Shown: positions 1-11,215 of the stretch, one piece after another
Numbering within the stretch: position 1 is the stretch's first letter
Layout of the letters: the number at the start of each line of letters is the position of its first letter
NCBI GenBank assembly: GCA_965215045.1
Contig: OZ244031.1
Coordinates: 868,001-932,000 of the forward strand
Source of the DNA: G965215045 sp965215045
Lineage (GTDB): Bacteria; Pseudomonadota; Gammaproteobacteria; JABABF01
Reading direction: 5' to 3'
DNA length: 64,000 bases
The notes under the pieces: generated by a model
What the model was told of the DNA's origin: nothing
Databases searched by the model: none
Seen by the model: only the letters and a program-made list of their open reading frames with translations
Position numbers and translations under genes: made by a program

Positions 1-1
1 G

Positions 2-781
2 CATCGCCTGTTGTTGCGCCGGTGGTACTCGTTCCTGGGCATGCAGCGCCGGGTGGCGCGGCGCCTGGCCCGTATCGTCACGGTCTCGGAATGTGCGCGT
101 GGCGATATCGCCGCAGAATTCGGTTTGGACCCGGAACGCATCGAAGTGGTACACCCGGGGATTGACGCCAATGTTTACAAGCCACAACCCGGGGTGCAAC
201 CGCATCCGAGCCGCCTGGTCTGTACCGCTTCTTCCGACCAGCCCCTGAAGGGGGTGCGCTACCTGCTGCTCGCCTACGCCAGGCTGCTCAAAGATTTTCC
301 GCAACTGCAGCTGGTGTTGATCGGCCGCCTGCCAGAAGGCGGCACCGCCCTGAAACTGGCGCAGCGACTCGGCATTCGCGATCGCCTGCGTTGCTTGCGC
401 GGGCTCAGCAGCAAGGAGATCGCCTGCCAGTACGCCGCCGCTACGATCGTGGTCGTCCCCTCTCTCTACGAGGGCTTCGGCTTCCCGGCGGCCGAAGCGA
501 TGGCCTGCGGCAGTGCAGTGGTCACCACCGATGGCGGTGCCCTGCCGGAGGTGGTCGGCCCGGCGGGGGTGCGGGTAGCGGCCGGCGATGCATCTGCCCT
601 GGCGCAGGCCATCGCCGCCCTGCTGCCAGACGCACAACGCCGGCAAGAATTGGGAGAGGCCGGCCGGCGGCGCGTGGCGGCAAACTTTCACTGGGGGCGC
701 ACGGCCGAGCGCATGAACGCCCTGTACCGGGAACTGGTTGAAGAGCGGGCGGAAACCGCCAGGGAACCTTCCTATGTATAA
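2..781 (+). CDS. Glycosyltransferase family 4, C-terminal part (5' end outside window)
   Basis: The reading frame is already open at the left edge, so the N-terminal acceptor domain lies outside the window. What remains is the second half of a GT-B fold glycosyltransferase. It starts in the inter-domain region (VVHPGID) and contains the GT4 nucleotide-sugar site with the E-x7-E motif (EGFGFPAAE, bases 470-496) followed by the usual GG-ALPEVVG loop. GT4 enzymes transfer sugars from NDP-sugars to lipid- or protein-linked acceptors at the cytoplasmic face of the inner membrane. The next gene is an ABC exporter on the same strand, which fits assembly and export of a surface glycan. Sugar and acceptor specificity cannot be read from the sequence. 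Confidence 0.9.
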   Translation, partial: HRLLLRRWYSFLGMQRRVARRLARIVTVSECARGDIAAEFGLDPERIEVVHPGIDANVYKPQPGVQPHPSRLVCTASSDQPLKGVRYLLLAYARLLKDFPQLQLVLIGRLPEGGTALKLAQRLGIRDRLRCLRGLSSKEIACQYAAATIVVVPSLYEGFGFPAAEAMACGSAVVTTDGGALPEVVGPAGVRVAAGDASALAQAIAALLPDAQRRQELGEAGRRRVAANFHWGRTAERMNALYRELVEERAETAREPSYV

Positions 782-886
782 TGTCGGAAGCGCGGTTTTT
801 CATGTCCCGGGGGGCACGCCGGTAGACAGGCACTGTTCCATCGGCGCATCCTGGCAGCCCGGAGTGGCCCCCGCTGTTCCTTTTCC

Positions 887-2860
887 TTGCACAAAACCTT
901 CGCCGGCCTGAGCATCATCGTGTCTCTTCTGCATCCCCTCCGCTCATTGCGCGAGTCCACGCGCGGTTTGCGCAAGTTCGTCCGCATCACCTTGCTGCTC
1001 TTCCAGATGACCGGGCGCGGCATGCGCTATTCCATAGTGGCACTGCAGTTTTTCAACGTGGCGGGTGCCATCATCAACCTGCTCAGCACTCTTTCCATCG
1101 TGCCCTTCCTGGCGATGATCGTGCAGCCGAACCGCACCCAGAACAACCGCTGGGTGCGAGCATTCCAGGATGCGCTGGGTATTGAAACCCAGGAAATGCT
1201 GATCGTGGCGATGGGCACCACCTCGCTGGTCGTGCTGTGTGTGAGTCACGCAATCAGTATCGCCCTGGCCATAGTCCAGATGCGTCTCCAGGATTATCTC
1301 AGGTTGTCGGTTTACGACAAGATGACCAAGCATTATTTTTCGCATGATTACGAATTTCATTTGCAGACTCACTCCGCCGTCCTTCTGCAAAACATGATGG
1401 GACGGGCGGAAAGTATCATCAACAACCTGTTGCAGGCTTCTTTTAAACTGGTGGAGAACATCATTTATATCGCACTCGGCATCATGTGCATCTTTATAGC
1501 GAACGCCTACCTGGCGTTACCCGTGACGGTCCTGCTGTTTGCATCTATATGGATCGGCATCCAACGCAGCCAGGCAAACCTGAGACATCATCAGAAAAAG
1601 AGCATGAAACAAGACATCCGGGGCGGTGTTTTGAGTCTCGATGCCCTGCGCAACATAGAGAGCATCCAGATGAGCGGTCGCTGGAAATATTTCAGCGACC
1701 GGGTCTGGGAACTGCGTAAGCTCCAGGCACAACATCAGCGCAGGATTCAAACCATCAACATGCTTTTCAAACCATTCCTGGAAATTCCGCTCGCTGCAGT
1801 CGTCGTCGGTTCCATCATCATTACAGTGCTGACCTTTGGCGACTCGCTCCGGGTGCTGGTGTCGCTGGCGGTCTTTGGCCTGGTCTGCTACCGCCTGATG
1901 CCCCGCGTCAATCAATTGCTCCCGCTGTACATCAAGATCCAACGGGGGATGATTAATTTCGATTTCGTGGGTGAAGACCTGGTGCTGGCTTTTCAACGCA
2001 GCTTCCCGCCCCGTCCCAAGCAACGCATGAAGTACGAAAAAAACCTGTGCCTGGAAAATATCTGTTATGCGTACCCGAACACGAACACGAATGCAGTGGA
2101 CGATCTGAGCCTGGAAATTCCACACGGCAGCTCCGTCGGTATCTGCGGCAATACCGGTTCCGGCAAAAGCACCCTGGTCAAGCTGCTCCTGGGACTGCTG
2201 AAAACGCACTCCGGGCGCATATTGATCGATGGAGTGGAGTTGAACCCGGACAACCTGCCCACCTGGCAAAATCTCATGGGTTACGTGTCCCAGAGCAATA
2301 CCCTCCTGTCCCTGGACTTCACCGAAAATATCGCCCTCGGAATTCCCCCGGACAAGATCGATAAAAGTCGTATCCGGCAGGTTTTGAAAGAAGCGGAACT
2401 CTACGATTTCGTAAAATCCCTGCCGAAGGGCATGCGTACCCAGATCGGCGAGCAGGGGCAACAGTTGAGCGGCGGGCAGTGCCAGCGCGTGGCAATCGCC
2501 CGCGCCTTGTACAGTCAACCCGAAGTGCTGGTTTTTGACGAGGCCACGAGTTCCCTGGACGGGGCGACCGAACGCGCGGTGGTGGACACCATCTACCACC
2601 TGGGCGACGAGAAACGCACCCTGATCATGGTGGCGCACCGTCTCAGCACGCTGGAACGCTGCGATTTCCTGGTGCTGATGGAGAACGGAACCATTGTCGA
2701 GCAGGGCTCGTACCAGGAGCTTGCGCAAAACAGTCCAAGATTCCAACGCTTGGCGACCCTGGACATCGAGGAAAAACAAGAACCGTTGGAGACGTCGGAA
2801 GTCATCATGGAGCCGGAACCCCTGGTGCAACAGGAACCGAGTCCCGGTACGCGGGCTTGA
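887..2860 (+). CDS. ABC exporter, fused permease and ATPase (MsbA/PglK-like)
   Basis: A half-transporter with an N-terminal membrane domain (about residues 45-335, several hydrophobic helices) and a C-terminal nucleotide-binding domain. The ATPase motifs are complete: Walker A GNTGSGKS near residue 421, signature LSGGQ near 527, Walker B VLVFDEA near 548, and the H-loop VAHRLS. Proteins of this build work as homodimers that flip lipids, lipid-linked glycans or peptides across the inner membrane. The neighbouring GT4 gene suggests a glycolipid substrate, which is inference. The start is uncertain: TTG 887 and GTG 920 are in frame and neither has a clear ribosome site; the first ATG is only just before the first helix. 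A glutamate- and proline-rich tail of about 30 residues follows the ATPase. Confidence 0.88.
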   Translation: MHKTFAGLSIIVSLLHPLRSLRESTRGLRKFVRITLLLFQMTGRGMRYSIVALQFFNVAGAIINLLSTLSIVPFLAMIVQPNRTQNNRWVRAFQDALGIETQEMLIVAMGTTSLVVLCVSHAISIALAIVQMRLQDYLRLSVYDKMTKHYFSHDYEFHLQTHSAVLLQNMMGRAESIINNLLQASFKLVENIIYIALGIMCIFIANAYLALPVTVLLFASIWIGIQRSQANLRHHQKKSMKQDIRGGVLSLDALRNIESIQMSGRWKYFSDRVWELRKLQAQHQRRIQTINMLFKPFLEIPLAAVVVGSIIITVLTFGDSLRVLVSLAVFGLVCYRLMPRVNQLLPLYIKIQRGMINFDFVGEDLVLAFQRSFPPRPKQRMKYEKNLCLENICYAYPNTNTNAVDDLSLEIPHGSSVGICGNTGSGKSTLVKLLLGLLKTHSGRILIDGVELNPDNLPTWQNLMGYVSQSNTLLSLDFTENIALGIPPDKIDKSRIRQVLKEAELYDFVKSLPKGMRTQIGEQGQQLSGGQCQRVAIARALYSQPEVLVFDEATSSLDGATERAVVDTIYHLGDEKRTLIMVAHRLSTLERCDFLVLMENGTIVEQGSYQELAQNSPRFQRLATLDIEEKQEPLETSEVIMEPEPLVQQEPSPGTRA

Positions 2861-2978
2861 GATTTCCAGTTCAGACCGGGACCGGAAAAATTCTTGCATG
2901 ATTGCAACCCCGCAACGCAGTGAAATGCGGTCGGAGTAAAATGGGGACAGGAAAAAAACGCCGTCCGGGTACTTCATC

Positions 2979-4358
2979 TTGCACACCGAACTCGTGATTC
3001 TCGCCGCGGGGCGCGGCAAACGCATGCATTCCCGCGAGTCCAAGACCTTGCATCCATTGGGCGGCAAGCCGCTGCTCGAGCATATCCTGCAAACCGTGCA
3101 GGCCCTGTCGCACCCGGTGCAACGCATTCACGTGGTCATCCCCCCGGTGCGAAAAAAATACTTTGCCGAACGCTATCCCCAGGAAAAGCTGCACTGGGTG
3201 GAACAACCGAAACCGGAAGGTACCGGCGCGGCGGCGGCATGTGCCCTGGAGCACCTGCAGCCGGACGCCACCGCCCTGATCCTGCCCGGCGACATGCCCC
3301 TGCTGCAAACCGAAACCCTGCAGCATTTACTGGAGACGGCACAATGCAACCCCGGCGGTGCAATCCTGACTGCACGGAACGCAAACTGCCTGGATTACGG
3401 GCGCATCCTGCGCGATAAAAAAAACGCGGTGTGTGGAATTGTCGAAGCAACAGATGCCACCGAAGAGCAACGCGCCATCCGCGAACTCAACGCCGGCGTC
3501 ATGGCCCTGCCGGTCGCTTTTCTCGCCCGCTCACTGCCGCACCTGGCGACGAACAATGCGCAGGGCGAACGCTATCTCACCGATGTCGTGCGCCTGGCCT
3601 GGGAAGAGGGAACCCCGGTCGACGCCTGTGAGGCCCGCCACACCTGGGAGGTGCAGGGCGTCAACACCCCGGCACAACTGGCAGAGGCCGAGCGCATTTA
3701 CCAAAAACACCAGGCCGGACAGTGGATGGAACGCGGTCTTAGAATCGCCGACCCGATGCGCTTTGACCTGCGCGGAGAACTGGAGGCGGGGGAGGATGTA
3801 TTCATCGATATCGGGGTCATCCTGGAGGGGAAGGTCGCCCTGGAAAGCGGCGTACAAATCGGCGCGCATTGCATTTTGCGCGATGTGCACATCGCCCGCG
3901 ACGTAATCGTCAAGCCCTACAGCATCCTGGAGGACGCCCGGGTCGGTGCCGGTTGCACCGTGGGTCCCTACGCCCGCCTGCGCCCGGGCACGGTGCTGGA
4001 GGCCGGCGCGTGTGTCGGCAATTTCGTGGAAGTAAAAAAGTCACGCATCGGTGCCGGCAGCAAGGCAAATCATCTCAGTTATATCGGCGATGCCGAAGTG
4101 GGCGCGGGGGTCAATGTCGGTGCCGGCGTGATCACCTGCAATTACGACGGCGAGGAAAAACATCCTACCCAAATTGCAGAGCGCGCCTTTATCGGCTCGA
4201 ATGCATCCCTGGTAGCACCGGTGAAAATCGGTCCGCAGGCGACCGTGGCTGCAGGTTCGGTGATCAACGAAGATGTCCCCGGGGACAGCCTGGCAGTGGC
4301 GCGAGAGCGGCAGCGCAATATTCCAGGCTGGAAACCCCGCTCCCGGAAAAAAAACTGA
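2979..4358 (+). CDS. glmU: Bifunctional GlcNAc-1-P uridyltransferase / GlcN-1-P acetyltransferase
   Basis: Makes UDP-N-acetylglucosamine in two steps: acetylation of glucosamine-1-phosphate, then uridyl transfer. The product feeds peptidoglycan and lipid A. The N-terminal nucleotidyltransferase domain shows LAAGRGKRM (residues 8-16) and the GTG sugar-binding turn. The C-terminal half is a left-handed beta helix built of hexapeptide repeats and includes NHLSYIGD, which carries the catalytic acetyltransferase histidine, and NVGAGVITCNYDG. At 459 residues it has the normal length. The start is TTG, chosen because the conserved N-terminus begins only four residues later. glmS follows after 4 bases, so the two genes supplying amino sugar appear to be co-transcribed. 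Confidence 0.96.
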   Translation: MHTELVILAAGRGKRMHSRESKTLHPLGGKPLLEHILQTVQALSHPVQRIHVVIPPVRKKYFAERYPQEKLHWVEQPKPEGTGAAAACALEHLQPDATALILPGDMPLLQTETLQHLLETAQCNPGGAILTARNANCLDYGRILRDKKNAVCGIVEATDATEEQRAIRELNAGVMALPVAFLARSLPHLATNNAQGERYLTDVVRLAWEEGTPVDACEARHTWEVQGVNTPAQLAEAERIYQKHQAGQWMERGLRIADPMRFDLRGELEAGEDVFIDIGVILEGKVALESGVQIGAHCILRDVHIARDVIVKPYSILEDARVGAGCTVGPYARLRPGTVLEAGACVGNFVEVKKSRIGAGSKANHLSYIGDAEVGAGVNVGAGVITCNYDGEEKHPTQIAERAFIGSNASLVAPVKIGPQATVAAGSVINEDVPGDSLAVARERQRNIPGWKPRSRKKN

Positions 4359-4362
4359 GGCC

Positions 4363-6180
4363 ATGTGCGGCATCGTCGGCGCCGCGGGACATGCACCGGT
4401 CGCAGGTTTCCTGCTGCAGGCCCTGGCACGCCTGGAATACCGCGGCTACGACTCCGCCGGTCTCGCCACGGTGGAGACGGGGCGTATGCACCTGTTGAAA
4501 CAAGCCGGGAAAATCGCCTCGCTGGCCAAGGCGGCGCAGCGGCATCCCCTGCCGGGTCATTGCGGCATCGCACATACCCGTTGGGCGACGCACGGCGAGG
4601 TCAACGAGACCAACGCACACCCCCATCATTCGCACAACCGCCTGGCACTGGCGCACAACGGCATCATCGAAAACCACGCCGCCCTGCGCGAAGAATTGCA
4701 AGATGCCGGTTACGTCTTCGCCTCCCGCACCGACAGCGAAGTGATCGTGCACCTGGTCCATTCCCTGCTCGAGCAATGCGGGAACTTGCGCGAAGCCTTG
4801 TTCACTGCGACAGGGCGATTGCAGGGAGACTACGCGCTGGCGGTGATCGACCGGGATGCACCGGGGCAGCTGGTGGCGGCCAGGCGCGGCAGCCCGCTGG
4901 TGGTCGGCCTGGGCGAGGACGAGCATTTTGTCTGCTCCGACACCCTGGGATTGCAGGGCAGGACCAACCGCTTCCTCTACCTGGAACAGGGCGACACCGT
5001 CGAACTCACGGCGCGGGACTGCCAGGTGTACGATGCAGGGGGAAAACCCGTCACACGAGAGATCGTGTCCATCCACGAGGAAGCGCAAAACGCCAGTCGA
5101 GGACAGTACGCGCACTTCATGCAAAAGGAAATTTTCGAACAGCCGGAGGCGGTGTTGCCGATGCTCCAGCGCTGTTTGCAAGACAATGCCGTGGCATCGA
5201 AATCTTTCGGCCCCGAGGCCGAAAAACTCCTGCCCAAAACCCGGGCCGTACACATCGTCGCCTGCGGCACCAGCTATCATGCCGGACTGGTGGCACGCCA
5301 CTGGTTCGAGGAGCTCGCCGGGCTTCCTTGCACGGTCGAAATTGCCAGCGAGTACCGCTACCGCGAGATCGCCCTGCTCCCGGACACGCTGTTCATCGCC
5401 ATCTCGCAGTCCGGTGAAACCGCCGATACGCTCGCCGCACTGCGCTGTGCACACGAACTGCCGTACCTGGGACGCCTGGCAATTTGCAACGTGCCGCGCA
5501 GTTCCCTGGTACGGGAGAGCCAACTGACCCTGATGACCGAGGCCGGCACCGAAATCGGCGTCGCCTCGACCAAGGCCTTCAGCACCCAGATGGTCGCCCT
5601 GCTGCTGCTCTGCCTGCTGCTGGCCCAGGCCCGGGAATCCCAGGCCGAACACGTGAGCGCACTGCAGACCCTGCCCGGGTTGTTGCAGCATTGCCTGGCC
5701 CTGGATGCGGGCATCCGGGAGTGGGCACCGGGATTCCGCGACTGTGAACACGCCTTGTTCCTGGGGCGCGGCGTGCATGCGCCGGTGATGATGGAAGGTG
5801 CCTTGAAACTCAAGGAGCTCTCGTACATCCATGCCCAGGCCTATCCCGCCGGGGAACTCAAGCACGGCCCGCTGGCACTCGTGGAAGGCGACATCCCGGT
5901 AGTGGTCTCGGTGCCGGAAAACCGCCTGCGCGAGAAAGTCATCTCCAACCTGGAGGAAGTGGCAGCGCGCGGCGGCAAGCTGTACATCCTCGCAGAACAC
6001 AACGCCGGCTTCGAACGGCTGGGCGACGCCAACGTGCTCGAGATTCCGGCCGCCCCCGCGCTGCTGTCGCCGTTTACGCATACCGTCGCCCTGCAATTGC
6101 TCGCCTACCATGCGGCGGTGACGCGCGGCAACAACGTGGACCAGCCGCGCAACCTGGCCAAGTCCGTCACGGTGGAATAA
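4363..6180 (+). CDS. glmS: Glutamine-fructose-6-phosphate aminotransferase (isomerizing)
   Basis: First enzyme of the hexosamine pathway: makes glucosamine-6-phosphate from fructose-6-phosphate and glutamine. The ATG at 4363 puts the nucleophile Cys at position 2 (MCGIVG), which needs to become the N-terminus after Met removal, so longer in-frame starts upstream are excluded. Residues 1-240 form the Ntn glutaminase domain (TRWATHG, HNGIIEN, SRTDSEV). Two SIS domains follow (ACGTSYH and SQSGETADT; then ELKHGPLALV), ending in the family C-terminus AKSVTVE. Length is 605 residues, as in other bacteria. It starts 4 bases after glmU and is followed by uvrD after 2 bases. No ribozyme or small-RNA control element is visible upstream, because glmU occupies that space. 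Confidence 0.97.
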   Translation: MCGIVGAAGHAPVAGFLLQALARLEYRGYDSAGLATVETGRMHLLKQAGKIASLAKAAQRHPLPGHCGIAHTRWATHGEVNETNAHPHHSHNRLALAHNGIIENHAALREELQDAGYVFASRTDSEVIVHLVHSLLEQCGNLREALFTATGRLQGDYALAVIDRDAPGQLVAARRGSPLVVGLGEDEHFVCSDTLGLQGRTNRFLYLEQGDTVELTARDCQVYDAGGKPVTREIVSIHEEAQNASRGQYAHFMQKEIFEQPEAVLPMLQRCLQDNAVASKSFGPEAEKLLPKTRAVHIVACGTSYHAGLVARHWFEELAGLPCTVEIASEYRYREIALLPDTLFIAISQSGETADTLAALRCAHELPYLGRLAICNVPRSSLVRESQLTLMTEAGTEIGVASTKAFSTQMVALLLLCLLLAQARESQAEHVSALQTLPGLLQHCLALDAGIREWAPGFRDCEHALFLGRGVHAPVMMEGALKLKELSYIHAQAYPAGELKHGPLALVEGDIPVVVSVPENRLREKVISNLEEVAARGGKLYILAEHNAGFERLGDANVLEIPAAPALLSPFTHTVALQLLAYHAAVTRGNNVDQPRNLAKSVTVE

Positions 6181-6182
6181 TC

Positions 6183-8435
<2,253 letters not shown>

Positions 8436-8450
8436 GCCGTGCGCCAACCC

Positions 8451-9575
8451 ATGAGCGCGAACGCTGAAATCGCGGGCCGGGGCCGGTCGGCCGCCGCTCC
8501 GGCGCGGTACCTGCCCGCGCTGCTGTGTTGTGCCGCCCTGCCATGGTTCGGTGCCTGCGGCGAAGCACCGGACGAACGCCCGGTGCCCGAAACCCCGGTC
8601 CAATCCCACCAGTGGGAAATGCGCATTGCAGAAACCGGGAACGAGATGGCCACCGAAAGTTTCGCGCGCATGGTCGGGGCGATGAGTGGCGGACGCCTGC
8701 GGGTCGCGCTCGTCCCGGCAGCCCCGCTCCCGGCAGCGCAAGTACTGGCGGCAGTCGCAACGGGGAAGGCGCAAATCGCTCACACCGGTGCGCTCCAGGT
8801 GCCGGGACTGTCGGCGGCCCTGCAGTTTTTTGGTCCCGTGCCATTCGGGATGACGCGGCAGGAGTTGAACGCCTGGTTGTACTACGGCGGCGGGATGGAG
8901 TTGTTGCAGGAATTGTACGCCCCGCACGGGGCACTGCCGCTGCCCGGTGGCGGCAGCGGGATCTCCCTGGGCGGGTGGTTCGAGCGGCGCTTGCAACAGC
9001 CGCGGGACCTGCGCGGATTGAAAGTACAGGTCTCAGGCCTCGCCGCCCAGGTCTACAGCCGCCTGGGTGCCCGGCCGGTGACGGCAGCGGGGAAGACGCT
9101 GTACGCCCGCGCCCGGGACGGGGACCTGGATGCCGCGACCGCCACCGACTCCGGGATGGGCCTGTGTGCACGGCTGCAGACCCTGGGCGGATACTGTTAT
9201 TACCCCGGCTGGCAGGCACCGGCCAGGAACCACTGGTTTCTCCTCAACCGGGAGGCCTTCGACGCCCTGCCCGCAGACCTGCAGGCGATCGTGCGCGTGG
9301 CGGCAGCCGTCGTCGACCAGGAGATGCTGGAGCATGGCAACACGCGCAACGCCGACACGCTGCAGGAACTGCAAGTCTCGCACGGGGCGCGCTTCCTGCC
9401 CTTCCCGGAAAATCTCGTGCGGGCCTTCTATCGCGCTTCCCGGGAGACGATCGCAGGGCTGGCGGCGAGCGACCCGGCGGCGCAGCGCGTGCACGATTCC
9501 TACCGGAAATTTTTCGACACGGTGCGTCCCTGGCACGAGACCTCGGACCTGTCGGCGATGAACCTGCGACGCTGA
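8451..9575 (+). CDS. TRAP transporter solute-binding lipoprotein, degenerate ligand site (paralog of next gene)
   Basis: A DctP-family periplasmic receptor of 374 residues, anchored as a lipoprotein (hydrophobic stretch then FGAC, lipid Cys36). It aligns along its full length with the next gene, sharing PFGM..QE.NAWL, LPGG..G...GGWF and YYPGW. Compared with the 2-oxo-acid receptor TakP, all four ligand or cation contacts are replaced: Gln to Ser172, Arg to Gln193, Glu to Thr230 and Trp to Ala231. It therefore probably binds something else or nothing. ATG 8451 is chosen; GTG 8439 is also in frame. It overlaps the next gene by 1 base (TGATG). Confidence 0.85.
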   Translation: MSANAEIAGRGRSAAAPARYLPALLCCAALPWFGACGEAPDERPVPETPVQSHQWEMRIAETGNEMATESFARMVGAMSGGRLRVALVPAAPLPAAQVLAAVATGKAQIAHTGALQVPGLSAALQFFGPVPFGMTRQELNAWLYYGGGMELLQELYAPHGALPLPGGGSGISLGGWFERRLQQPRDLRGLKVQVSGLAAQVYSRLGARPVTAAGKTLYARARDGDLDAATATDSGMGLCARLQTLGGYCYYPGWQAPARNHWFLLNREAFDALPADLQAIVRVAAAVVDQEMLEHGNTRNADTLQELQVSHGARFLPFPENLVRAFYRASRETIAGLAASDPAAQRVHDSYRKFFDTVRPWHETSDLSAMNLRR

Positions 9576-10723
9576 TGAGGATGCGCATACGAGCCGCTGC
9601 CCGCAGCACCCTCCGGCCCCGGCCGCTGCTATTGCTGCTGCTGGCATTGGCACCGGGTGCTTGCGGCGATGGCGGGCCGGGCACCGGGGATGGCGAACCA
9701 GTGCGAATCCAGTGGAAACTCGTGACCTCGTGGCCGAAGAACTTTCCCGGCCTCGGTACCGGGGCGGAAAATTTTGCCCGCCTGGTGGAAGAGACCAGCA
9801 ACGGCCGGCTGCGAGTCAAGGTCTACGCGGCGGGCGAGCTGGTCCCGGCCCTGGAGGTTTTTGATGCGGTCTCGCGCGGCGTGGCGCAATTGGGACACAG
9901 TGCCGCGTACTATGAGAAGGGCAAGCTGCCCGCCTCACAATTTTTCACCACCATTCCCTTCGGCATGGTGCCCCAGGAGATGAATGCCTGGCTGCACCGG
10001 GGGGGCGGGGCGGTGCTGCAGCGTGAACTGTACGGCGAGCGCGGCATTTTCACGCTGCCCGGGGGCACGACCGGCGTGCAGATGGGCGGCTGGTTCAACC
10101 GCCGCATCGACTCCCTGGATGATCTGCGGGGCCTGAAGATGCGCATTCCCGGTCTCGCCGGCGAGGTGTTCACGCACCTGGGCGGTGCCTCCGTGTTGCT
10201 GCCCGGTGCCGAGCTCTACACTTCCATGCAAACCGGCGTCATCGATGCCGTGGAGTGGGCTGGCCCGTACAACGATCGCGCCCTGGGCCTGCAGGAAGTC
10301 GGCGAGTACTACTATTATCCCGGCTGGCATGAGCCCGGCTCCATGCTGCAATTTCTCGTCAACCGGGAGGCATACCGGGAATTGCCCGCCGAGCTGCAGG
10401 CGATCGTCGCGGCCTGCGCTGCGCGGATCAACCAGGACATGCTCTACGATTTCAGTGCCAACAACGGCACCGCCCTGCGCCTGCTCCTGCAAGAGGGCGT
10501 GAGGCTGCTGCAGTTCCCGGAAGACGTGCTCGAAGGATTGCGCCGGGCGTCGCAGGAGACCCTGGCGGGCCTGGTAACAGCGGATGCAGACGCCGCCCGG
10601 GTGCATCGTTCGTACCGGGAATTCGCACGCAAAATCATCGCCTGGAACGAACTCACCGAAAAGAGCTATCTCAACCTGCACAAGAAATTGCGCGCGGAGT
10701 CGGAGCCCGGGGCCGGGAGATAA
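9575..10723 (+). CDS. TRAP transporter 2-oxo-acid-binding lipoprotein, TakP-like
   Basis: Extracytoplasmic receptor of a TRAP transporter, 382 residues, with a lipobox APGAC (Cys30). It keeps the signature of the TakP group, including TSWPKNFPGLGTGAE near the N-terminus and YYYYPGWHEPG. The known TakP contacts for sodium and the keto acid (from memory Q156, R177, E214, W215) fall here on Q169, R190, E227 and W228, with the same offset of 13 at each, so pyruvate or another 2-oxo acid is the likely ligand. It is co-directional with its degenerate paralog and convergent with the membrane subunits, which lie on the other strand beyond yciA. Confidence 0.9.
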   Translation: MRMRIRAAARSTLRPRPLLLLLLALAPGACGDGGPGTGDGEPVRIQWKLVTSWPKNFPGLGTGAENFARLVEETSNGRLRVKVYAAGELVPALEVFDAVSRGVAQLGHSAAYYEKGKLPASQFFTTIPFGMVPQEMNAWLHRGGGAVLQRELYGERGIFTLPGGTTGVQMGGWFNRRIDSLDDLRGLKMRIPGLAGEVFTHLGGASVLLPGAELYTSMQTGVIDAVEWAGPYNDRALGLQEVGEYYYYPGWHEPGSMLQFLVNREAYRELPAELQAIVAACAARINQDMLYDFSANNGTALRLLLQEGVRLLQFPEDVLEGLRRASQETLAGLVTADADAARVHRSYREFARKIIAWNELTEKSYLNLHKKLRAESEPGAGR

Positions 10724-10742
10724 AGAGTCGGGCCGGTGCTCC

Positions 10743-11165
10743 CTACTCGGCCTGCCGGTTCTGCATCTTGCGGGAAATAGGGCGCGTGCGGCCGCTCTTG
10801 TCGATGGCGACGTAGACGAAAATTCCGTCGGTCACCTTGCGGCGCTCATTGGGCAGGCTTTTCCACACTTCGACCGCCACTTGCACCGAGCTGCGTCCGG
10901 TCGCCACCATCCTGGTATAACAACTGATCAGCGCGCCGACCTCCACCGGCACCAGGAAATTCATCTCTTCGATGGCCACGGTGGCCACCCTGCCACCTGC
11001 GGTCTGCGCCGCGCAGATGCCCCCGGCCAGGTCCATCTGCGAGAGCAGCCAGCCGCCGAAGATGTCCCCGTTGGCATTGGTATCCCGGGGCATGGTGACG
11101 GTCTGCAGAGTCAGTGCACCGCTCGGACCGGGCTCGGTATTGATGTCAGAGATTTTTGCGTTCAT
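10743..11165 (-). CDS. yciA: Acyl-CoA thioesterase, YciA-like hotdog protein
   Basis: A 140-residue single hotdog-fold thioesterase that hydrolyses acyl-CoA to free acid and CoA. The family motif TNANGDIFGGW near the N-terminus carries the catalytic Asp region, and VATVAIEEMNF and VPVEVGALIS follow as in YciA. The start is the ATG at 11165 (MNAKISD); reading the frame further upstream would run into dctM. It follows the TRAP permease gene by 50 bases on the same strand, and it may be transcribed with it. Confidence 0.93.
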   Translation of the reverse strand: MNAKISDINTEPGPSGALTLQTVTMPRDTNANGDIFGGWLLSQMDLAGGICAAQTAGGRVATVAIEEMNFLVPVEVGALISCYTRMVATGRSSVQVAVEVWKSLPNERRKVTDGIFVYVAIDKSGRTRPISRKMQNRQAE

Positions 11166-11215
11166 GGCCCCGGTGCAGAAAAATTGGAAACGCGCAGCCC
11201 CTTTCTCGGGAGCGA

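Noticed and set aside
4273..4363. Longer GlmS starting within glmU
   Set aside because: GlmS needs Cys as second residue for catalysis, so the start must be the ATG at 4363.
8525..10723. A single 732-residue fusion of sequence upstream with the TakP-like receptor
   Set aside because: The first half is an out-of-frame reading of the preceding receptor gene. A lipoprotein signal begins at the ATG at 9575, and TGATG coupling to the previous gene is typical.
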